Assembly (NCBI GenBank): GCA_905116865.2
Contig: CAJHNH020000504.1
Location: forward strand, 500,957-564,956
Length of the DNA: 64,000 nt
DNA from: Candidula unifasciata
Taxonomy: Eukaryota > Mollusca > Gastropoda > Stylommatophora > Geomitridae
Reading direction: 5' to 3'
Shown here: positions 56,981 through 64,000 of the stretch, in pieces
How the letters are laid out: every line of letters begins with the position of its first letter
How positions within the stretch are numbered: position 1 is the first letter of the stretch
The notes under the pieces: model-generated
What the model was told of the DNA's origin: nothing
The model's database searches: none
Seen by the model: the letters and a program-made list of their open reading frames with translations, nothing else
Translations under genes and position numbers: made by a program

Positions 56981-57435
56981 TAATAACACAGCTTAATAAC
57001 AATAAAGCAACTGGGGCTTATGACATTGCTACTGAACTTATAAAATAAGGTTGTCATGCATTAGGTTTAAAGATATATGAATTGATAAAACTAGTTTGGA
57101 AGATCAAGAAATTACCCTGTGAGTGGAAAAAGTCTTTATTATTACCCATTTTTAAGAAAGGAGACAGTAGTAAGTGTGAAAATTATAGTGATCAAAGCAG
57201 GTTTCTGACAGAACAGATCAACAGTAGATCAATTATTCATTTTACAGCAAATAACAGAGCAAAACTGGGAAAATAGAAGAGATGCACATAATATTTTTGT
57301 AGATTTTAAAAAGACATATGATAGTGTACACAGAAACAGTTTATGGAATGCTTAAAGGACTTTGGAATACCAAATTAATTAATTAGCATGACCAAGCTAT
57401 AAATGGAAGACACTGCAAATAACATCTGATTTAAT

Positions 57436-58980
57436 GTTGTTGAATGTTGAATAAAGAATCAACATCACAGCACTCAGGACACCCCTATAAGTGTTCCGTC
57501 CCTAACTTCAGCAGCAAGCGAAGAGTTAAATTTCTGATGGTACCAGTATTTGTCTGATCGTATATCCATCTCGCCTTTCCCCTAAGTGCCGAGCGTTCAC
57601 CAGATCCCTGTGTAACTCCTCGCAGTGCCATTCTCTTCAGACCGTAATGATATATCTGTTCCTCATCACTGTTCACTCACTCCCAAACATCCAACTTGTC
57701 ATACATCAGTTCACCAAGTAGTACAGAACCGGCCAGTCTATCTGCCTGCTCACCTGCATGACCTGGAGAAAATATCCAAAGGATGCTAACTACCCGTGAC
57801 CTCTGAAGTGATGCTTGCCACTTTGCATGGAGCATGCCTGTCTCCACCTTTCTCAGCATGCTCTGTGATTCAGTTACAATGAAGACGTGTGTGCACAGCT
57901 GATTCTCAAGCCAGCGGAAGGCAGCAGTGACTGCTTCCACCTCCATTCACAAATTAGACGTTGTGATATTATATGTCAGGCTTTGTTGCACCAAGGGATG
58001 CCCATTCACCTTCGCTATAAACCCCCATGCACTACGTCTGCCCCTCAACATAGAGCCATCTGTATATACAGTCACATCACTTTAGCGGGAATTGTCATAA
58101 ATCATTTGTGGAACTTCTGATTCTAAAACACCAGCTGGCCTGTCCCTGCACTCACATCCCAAAGTGATTAGAACCCTACACAAATCTGAAAAATGATCGG
58201 ACACTTTGACCCACTCCTCTCCTCGCCTAAATTTATCAAGCCTGCACATTTGTCCAATTGTGTCTTCAGCTAGGCCCATTGAAGACTTTCCTCTTTTCAG
58301 TCTGTGACCCTTAGCTCTATCAAGGGCTTTATTCAGGAGTTGCCTCTTGTCTGCAGCTACTCTGAGATATGACTTTGCTTGCAGAACTTAAAGCCTATCT
58401 GCAATAGTAAGCAGTGCAAGTATATATCACATACATACTATCAGGGTATCTCTTGTACATCTCAGAATTACCTGCATGGCTTCATTATGTATGTGTTCAA
58501 GTTTCATCAGGTGACTCTTTTATATGGTAAGCATGCCAAGTCCATAATCTATCACCGACAGGATCACATGCTGGAACATTGTGAACATTCTTTGTTCCAT
58601 CTCCATTTCTGCCATAATCTTGAGAGCATTGAGTCCTTTTTGGTATTTCGCTGCTACTGCATCCCTGAAGGACAGGCTTCTATCGAAAATGATACACAGG
58701 TACCTTAGTTTTCTTTCTCTTTTGATGTTACTGTTATTAACTGTGAGGTTCGAAATGTTGCATGGTTCTGAGTTCCATGTACCAAGGCGAAGGGCAACCA
58801 TACGTGAATGCAGGACAGCTGCTATCCATTTCACAAACCACGGTCAAACATCCTTCTCCGTGAGTGCAGAAATCAAAATGTCATATATGACTCTATTGTA
58901 GGCATCCTCAAGATCAAGTGCTACCACAACTGTCTCCTGTCTATTCTGGAAACCCTCATAAACATCAAAAGCAAAAGTAT
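57436..58980 (-). mobile_element. I/Nimb-like LINE, copy N4, nested
   Basis: Minus-strand order: a scrap of RT (about 58980-58850, with a decayed DLEDAYN region), then directly NLTVNNSNIKRERKLRYLCI and FDRSLSFRD (58740-58680), connection, AEDTIGQMCRLDKFRRGEEW (58270), RNase H (VTVYTDGSML at 58070; MEVEAVTAAFRW; IVTESQSM with Asp to Glu; GEQADRLAGS) and the tail to 57450. The polymerase F-A-D-D segment present in N3 (33940-33800) is deleted at about 58745. The 5' side is truncated where the outer LINE resumes. No target duplication seen. Confidence 0.8.
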
Positions 58981-59140
58981 TGGACAAGGTTAAAAAAAGC
59001 AAGGTGATGATCTGTTCCCACTTCTTTTCATCTTGGCCTTGAAGAAAATTATAAAGAAATTAGGGGAAAAAAAGAGTGTACTAAAGGTGAAACTACAAGA
59101 AACTATTATGCAGATGACATTGTTACCATTTGAGAAAATT

Positions 59141-59654
59141 AACTAGAGACAGTATAAGACAATCCCAATCAGCACAAAGAGACATCTTATTCAAAGCATA
59201 TTTATTCTAACTCTGTGCTACCAGTGCCAGACATGGTCACTCACAACAAACCATAAAAGAAAATTAGTAACCACGGAAATGAGATGTCTGAGAAGGGCTG
59301 TAGGAGTGACCATAAGAGATAAGATCAGAAATGAGATCATAAGAGAACAAGTCGGCACAGAACCAATTCTGGATTACATACAAAGACAGCAAGTGAAATG
59401 GTTTGCCCACTTAGAGAGAATGCCTTGTGACACCATACCATACAAAGCATACATGGGAAGAGAAGAAGGACGTAGAGCACGGGGTAGACCAAGAACAAGA
59501 TGGAAGGATAACATCAGAGAAACTCTACAACAGCACGATGTGCCTATGGTCGAGGCAGCCAGAAGAGCTAGAAACAGAACCTTATATCTCCCTCGACACC
59601 CACAGCGGTAAAAGAGGAAGTGAAGAAGAAGAAGAAGAAGAACTAGAGACAGTA
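59141..59654 (+). mobile_element. young RTE-like LINE insertion with 14-bp target duplication
   Basis: The element 59155-59640 is flanked by the identical 14-mer AACTAGAGACAGTA (59141-59154 and 59641-59654). It encodes an open 110-codon frame: MRCLRRAVGVTIRDKIRNEI, VKWFAHLERMPCDTIP, RARGRPRTRWKDNIRE, RNRTLYLPRHPQR, then a GAA repeat tail that touches the right duplication. Upstream bases (LTLCYQCQTW) relate it to the older LINE at 11745. It nearly matches the copy at 17168-17543. It is inserted in the older outer LINE. Confidence 0.92.
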
Positions 59655-59959
59655 AAAACAAAAATTGATGTTTAAATCACCATTGGTCACTTGAATCATC
59701 ATAGCTAATAGACTGAAATGGTTGAGGCATATTGAGAGAAAGTCAGATGACAGAGAGGTAAAAACTGTAGACACAAGGGAGCTAAATTGTCATAGACCAA
59801 GAAGACCACAGAGAGATCATATTCAGACAGACCTACAAACACTTGGTGTCACCAGTTGGAAAGAAACAGCCAACCAGAGAGGTGAATGAAGCGGGTGATA
59901 TCTACACGATTGAACCTTGAAAACTTGGAATGCTGAAGAAGAAGAAGATGATAACAGTG

Positions 59960-60554
59960 AAAGATATTAAAATTATGAAAAATAATGAAACAAATCAGAT
60001 AATAAATCCACAGTAGGGTCGAATAGTAGTGATGCTAAATATTTATCAGGTAAAGTAGTCAAGGTCTTCTAAAAATTATTAGAGAGTTTTAAGAAATTCC
60101 ATCCTGGTCTCACTGGGAGAGGGGGGATGACCCAGTGCTTATGATGTGCGGAATATAGCAGCCACCAGAACACAACATAAGCGGTGTAAGCAACTGTGCG
60201 TCACGGTCCAGTGAGTAACAACTGTGTACTTCTGTTTGCCAAAGACATTGAGAGCGAGCAGAAAACTAGGCTAATTTATTATCAACTTTATAGTTGGACA
60301 GTGTCCACAAACATTTCCGACAGGAAAATAGGTTAGGTTCAGTCTAGCAGCGGATGGCTGCCGTCCAATTTTATACAACCAGTCACTGTCAGACTATCAG
60401 AAGTAACAACAATCAGATGACAATTGTCATTGGTTTAATTATTTTACTGAGTATTTAACTGTGTTATAAAATTGTTTACATATGTTTTGATAGAAAGAAA
60501 CTAGCAAATTTTTTACAGAGTGCTAGTTGGACCGTAGATTTTTCTGAACAAATT
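59960..60554. other. unassigned, intron 5
   Basis: No frame or repeat recognised. It may include the remnant 5' LTR or leader of the LTR element that follows, but no TG start or primer binding site is evident. Confidence 0.35.
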
Positions 60555-62586
60555 AATAATGCAGTCTTGTGTAACAAAAGCTGTTGAACCACCTTGAACA
60601 GATAGGAGAAAATTACTATGCGGGGCATCCATATATTTGTATTACCTCCAATTCAGAGATCATCAAAGTGGGAGCAACAGCCTACTCCAAACCATACCAG
60701 CCAAAACATCAAGTTAAAGACCGCAACTACTTTAAGAAACAGATAGTGATTATTGAGTGTAAATATTGTAATAGAAAACACGACAATGATTCCATTTGTG
60801 ACAAACACTCAGACTATGATAAGAGAATTAAAGAGTTGTTTGATAGAAGAAGGAACAAGTTGAGTGCATATGACATGGTGGTAAAAGGCTAATCTTGTAA
60901 CTGTTATAATCATGTGAGTTCACAGTGTAAATTTAAGAAACAGTTTAAAGAGACCCATGTGGTATATGAAAGGTTAGATGACAAATCATACACCGAGCAA
61001 GTTGGGGCCAATTCGATAGAAGTATATGGTGAAAATGGAAGTTGTCAGACTTGTACACAGTTTCAAGATGGGGAAACTTACCGTGTGGGCACCTGGTATT
61101 CATTTAGGATTGCAGGGAGTGGCACATAGCCACGGTAATCTAAAACTGCAAAAAGGGCAAATTCACTGGTAGACAGTATCCGTCCTCACAGACATGGGTG
61201 CAATGGTCTCAGGCATTTGAGAGATACTAGTCAAACCAAAAGAACAGACTGAGATATATATTTTGTTATCAGACATTTGGTGACAACAAAGAGAAATATA
61301 GGGTAGCCAATGTGTTGATAAAGTAAAAGTGCGCATCGGGCATATGGGACGAAAATCCCATATTTTTACAGACCAATCGGCACTAGGTTGGTAATGTGGT
61401 CAGCATTACACCAGCCGCCTTCACATCTCCAGGAGAGCTATTCTGGTACCCATTTTAGGATGGGTCCCCCTGCGACGCCCCATACCATGATAAAAAATCC
61501 ACGCAGCCAACTGATTTTCAATCTCCGTATGTTTGAATTATGAGTTGGACTCGCAACGCCTAAGCCACGGACGTTGCAATGTGTTAAAAAGAACACCCAA
61601 TGTGTTGATAACAACACCTTACATTGATAAGGTTATAAGTGTGGCAGTACTACCAGCACCATGTGCAGATTTGATTTTAGGGAAAATAAATTATTTTAAA
61701 GAGGTAACGGAAGAAGACATTGTGAATTGGGAAAAAGACAACATTCCAGTCATGAGTGAGAATGGGATCATGAATGATATTCATGCAAACCCCACATCCA
61801 GTGCAAAGGTGGTAATGGCAGAACAACGGTTGCAAAGGTGCATGAATATATTAATGAATATTATGTATGATTTCTTTTATATTTCAGATCAATTTGTAAC
61901 TAACATGACAGAATTGTTCAGATCAATTTGTAACTAACATGACGGACAAGACAGTGACTTTAATAAAAGATGATAACAGAAAATGAATTGAATTTTGATT
62001 ATTATGATGTAATATGAATATGTAAACAATTTTTTATGACAGTGATTGTAAATGTTTTTCACATAGATAATATGATACTTTAGTAGAGAGGGCAGATTTA
62101 ATACTTTACACAAAAAAAATGATGGGTAATTAACACCATTAACTTATGGGAATTGTGTCAAGCTCCTTGGTGGGAGAACATGAAGATCCAGTTGAGACAG
62201 ATATCAGTGGAAGTTGCCCAGTGAGTACATATAGAGAAGGTGAGACCTTAGTCGATGTTGACTTCAGCACTGAATTGGGGATGCTTTGGGTTGTTGTTTT
62301 GTCTTTAGGTAGACTTTGGGATGGGAAATGCGCAGAGCCTATATGGTCTTCCACACTTAATCAGGAGTGTCTTAGGGTGTTGATCCCATTAAGCTATATG
62401 GTACAACAACTGGTCATGTTACAAGTGGAAATCATGCTAAACCTAGGTAAAGGTAAGCAATAACTGACACCAATACTGACACTGTGGATAATAGGTAATA
62501 TCCACATAATTACATTGAAATGACAGCGAACCTCTAAAGTATAACCAGATGGTAAAGGAAGGAAAAAACAATGGGGAGGGGAGAGC
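60555..62586 (+). mobile_element. reduced LTR retrotransposon internal region, copy C
   Basis: The gag-like frame 60584-60892 contains CKYCNRKHDNDSICDKH, and one frame on SCNCYNHVSSQCKFKK follows, two Cys/His knuckles as in Ty3/Gypsy or BEL/Pao capsid proteins. After a SINE insertion (61325-61560) a protease-like piece reads TPYIDKVISVAVLPAP and ADLILGKINYF (61605-61700). A further frame (62146-62463) ends VLIPLSYMVQQLVMLQ and VEIMLNLGKG, weakly like the lead-in to RT. No RT, RNase H or integrase follows; the sequence goes straight to a purine tract and LTR-like start at 62587. Copy D shares this junction. A 34-bp tandem duplication lies at about 61885-61942. Confidence 0.6.
61325..61560. mobile_element. 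short dispersed repeat S2, longer copy
   Basis: It starts GCGCATCGGGCATATGGGAC with the hairpin partner AAAATCCCATATT, shares about 90 bp with 11655-11748 and continues to about 61560. The right end in reverse complement (CGTGGCTTAGGCGTTGCGAG then AATTCAAAC) is loosely tRNA-like. It interrupts the LTR element between its gag-like and protease-like parts. Confidence 0.6.
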
Positions 62587-63060
62587 TGTAATGAGATTAT
62601 TCCCAGGGAAACCCCAGAGTTTCCCAATTGAGGGGACAAGGTCAGGGGGCCAGGGAAACAAAAGACACAGAGGAAAACACGTCCCAGGTTCTGTGAACAG
62701 GTGTAAAGAAAAAGCCTGAGATTAGAACGAACATTTTGAATGGAGACGAGATAGAGTCAGTTGTGTTATGACTGTGTGAGAGGTAGGTTGTTTGTGGGTG
62801 CAACTGAGGTGAACATCATAGTGAACTGAAGGAACATTGTTTTGGAAGCTCGAATGTCTGAGGAAAATTGATTCTGAATGACAGCGTCTAGTGCTGGAGA
62901 ACATTTGTGTTATTGTGATTTAGATGCCGAAACTTAATCGAATGGAACGTTCTGACTGGCAGTTGTAAAGAACCTGCTTGTCTAGTGTTTTAATGTATGG
63001 CTGCATTGCAGGCTGGTGACAAGTAAACCTGCTGAAGTACACACCAACCCTAACACTTGT
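62587..63060 (+). mobile_element. putative L1-type LTR of copy C
   Basis: TGTAATGAGATTATTCCCAG follows a short purine tract, at the position where copy D has TGTTATGTAACCC. Weak similarity to D continues (GTGTAAAG..., GTCAGTTG..., AAACCTGCTGAAGT). No confident right border or target duplication. Confidence 0.4.
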
Positions 63061-63069
63061 GGAACACAC

Positions 63070-63500
63070 GCACACAATGTTTATTATCAAAGAGCACTAA
63101 CTCTTGCAGTTGGCCTCAGGAGCTGTAAGCGCTCCTTATTTGAAACCAGGCAGTGCAAGCTCTACATTTGCTATTTGCGCCTTATAGCGTTTCATTGAAT
63201 AAGCTCCGGGCTTAAACCTACCACACTCCCATATAGCACTGTCTAAAGCTGCTATCTCCCGATGCCAAATAATTATGCGGCACACGCCGAGTAAGGGCTG
63301 AGGGTGTGTATGTAGATGCTACCACCAAGCATATTGCTTTACCACTTTGCCCATAACGAGATATCACTATTATAAAGGGGTCTAATTGCTGTCATGAATC
63401 TATCTGACAGCAGGTAATTGTTTCACTGTCGTCCTGTCATGGTAGTCAGTCATGAGCATGTGTCAACGACCAGGAAGAACTGTGGGCATTGACAGAATGA
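63070..63500. other. unassigned, intron 5
   Basis: No gene recognised. Confidence 0.4.
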
Positions 63501-63504
63501 CTTA

Positions 63505-63645
63505 TTGTTGTGCCACAATAAACAATATCCACATTATCATCGTGTTTTAAATGTGTGCCACAAAAAAAAAAAAAACTATATCCACATTATCATCGTGTTT
63601 TGAATATGTGCAACAATAAACAATATCCACATTATCATCATGTTT
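63505..63645. repeat. minisatellite, about 3 copies
   Basis: Units of ACAATATCCACATTATCATC followed by GTGTTTT and a TGTGCCAC/TGTGCAAC linker recur three times from about 63510 to 63645, one carrying a 14-base A run. Confidence 0.85.
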
Positions 63646-63659
63646 TTTTCCGAATATAC

Positions 63660-64000
63660 TATCATGTGCCCAGAATTCACAGCTTGATCGAGACACGTAT
63701 GATGTCCAGAAAGTAGAATGAGCCAACAACAGCATCATCACACCAGTGCTGCTTCAAGATGGGTGATGTAGCCAAATATAACACTGGCTGCTTTTATTTT
63801 ACACAACATTTGTTGCTGGTGAATTAATCATATTTCAATTTTTGTATTGTATAACCTTTATAACAAATATAACTTACTGCATTCCCGCCTCCCACTTTTC
63901 AAGTTGTACTCCTGCATGTCCTGGACAGTATATCCACCTGATTTCCTTCAGTGGTGGCGTACTAACTCTTGGTATCCACTCATGCCAAATGAGTCCATTT
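63660..64000. other. unassigned right edge
   Basis: No exon with the expected RIMOC1 C-terminal motifs is visible, so the gene probably continues outside the window. Confidence 0.4.

Larger units (their letters stand above)
56985..59957 (+). mobile_element. outer RTE-like LINE interrupted by two LINE insertions
   Basis: The outer element appears in three pieces. Piece 1 (56985-57435): NKATGAYDIATELIK, LPCEWKKSLLLPIFKKGDSS, KCENY, then FVDFKKTYDSVH-like RT. Piece 2 (58981-59140): a QGDDLFPLLFILALKKIIKK RT block and, one frame over, YYADDIVTI. Piece 3 (59655-59957): NRLKWLRHIERKSDDREV, RPRRPQRDHIQTDLQTLGV and a GAAGAAGAAGATGATAA tail. The gap between pieces 1 and 2 is filled by minus-strand LINE N4, and that between 2 and 3 by a flanked plus-strand LINE (59155-59640). 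Part of the thumb is missing even after removing the inserts. All are within intron 5. Confidence 0.75.

Noticed and set aside
1..64000. A novel multi-gene defence, biosynthetic or CRISPR-like system
   Set aside because: No clustered intact ORFs, no regular spacer arrays and no operon-like structure; all long frames trace to transposon remains or the RIMOC1-like exons.

Overview
This window looks like intergenic and intronic DNA from a large, repeat-rich invertebrate nuclear genome. A mollusc or other lophotrochozoan is my best guess. The reasons are spliced coding exons with GT/AG borders, dozens of decayed LINE copies (RTE/BovB-like and RNase H-bearing I/Nimb-like), tRNA-derived SINEs, hAT, Tc1 and Mutator-like transposase relics, long TA, CT and GA microsatellites and many poly-G/poly-C runs. 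There are no bacterial operons, CRISPR arrays or rRNA genes. The taxon is inferred from repeat content and is not proven.

The one host gene I can support lies on the + strand from 42578 to beyond the right edge. Five short exons (42578-42677, 50454-50578, 52867-52960, 56260-56312, 56459-56587) have consensus splice sites and compatible phases. Together they encode about 167 residues resembling the N-terminal half of RIMOC1 (C5orf51), a partner of the MON1-CCZ1 RAB7A exchange factor. Its introns hold the repeats of the right third of the window.

Left third (1-20.7 kb): LINE debris. It includes an EN/RT fragment (3840-5297), RNase H LINE copies (5298-7727, 8386-9275, 16650-16935), RTE tails, a LINE split by a 2.3 kb block carrying a Mutator-like transposase relic (13990-14810), a young LINE insertion with a perfect 13-bp target duplication (17155-17556), and an odd repeat block at 18.38-20.6 kb.

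Middle (20.7-42.5 kb): the longest RTE-type LINE (21285-23655), a Tc1 fragment, a foldback MITE (28012-28405), a hAT-like element flanked by TA microsatellites (30265-31139), a nearly complete RNase H LINE (31257-35930) interrupted by a polyadenylated retroposon, another RNase H LINE end (36655-37540), and copies of a reduced LTR retrotransposon. One of these carries a solo LTR with a CCCAG target duplication (40044-40734).

Right third (42.5-64 kb): the RIMOC1-like gene. Its introns contain a 178-bp tandem repeat, two hAT copies, a LINE interrupted by two other LINEs (56985-59957), and a second reduced LTR element (60555 to about 63060).

No transposable-element ORF is intact. I found no novel coordinated multi-gene system. 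The most informative content is the fragmented host gene and the nested, datable insertions. All calls were made by eye, without alignment or database search.
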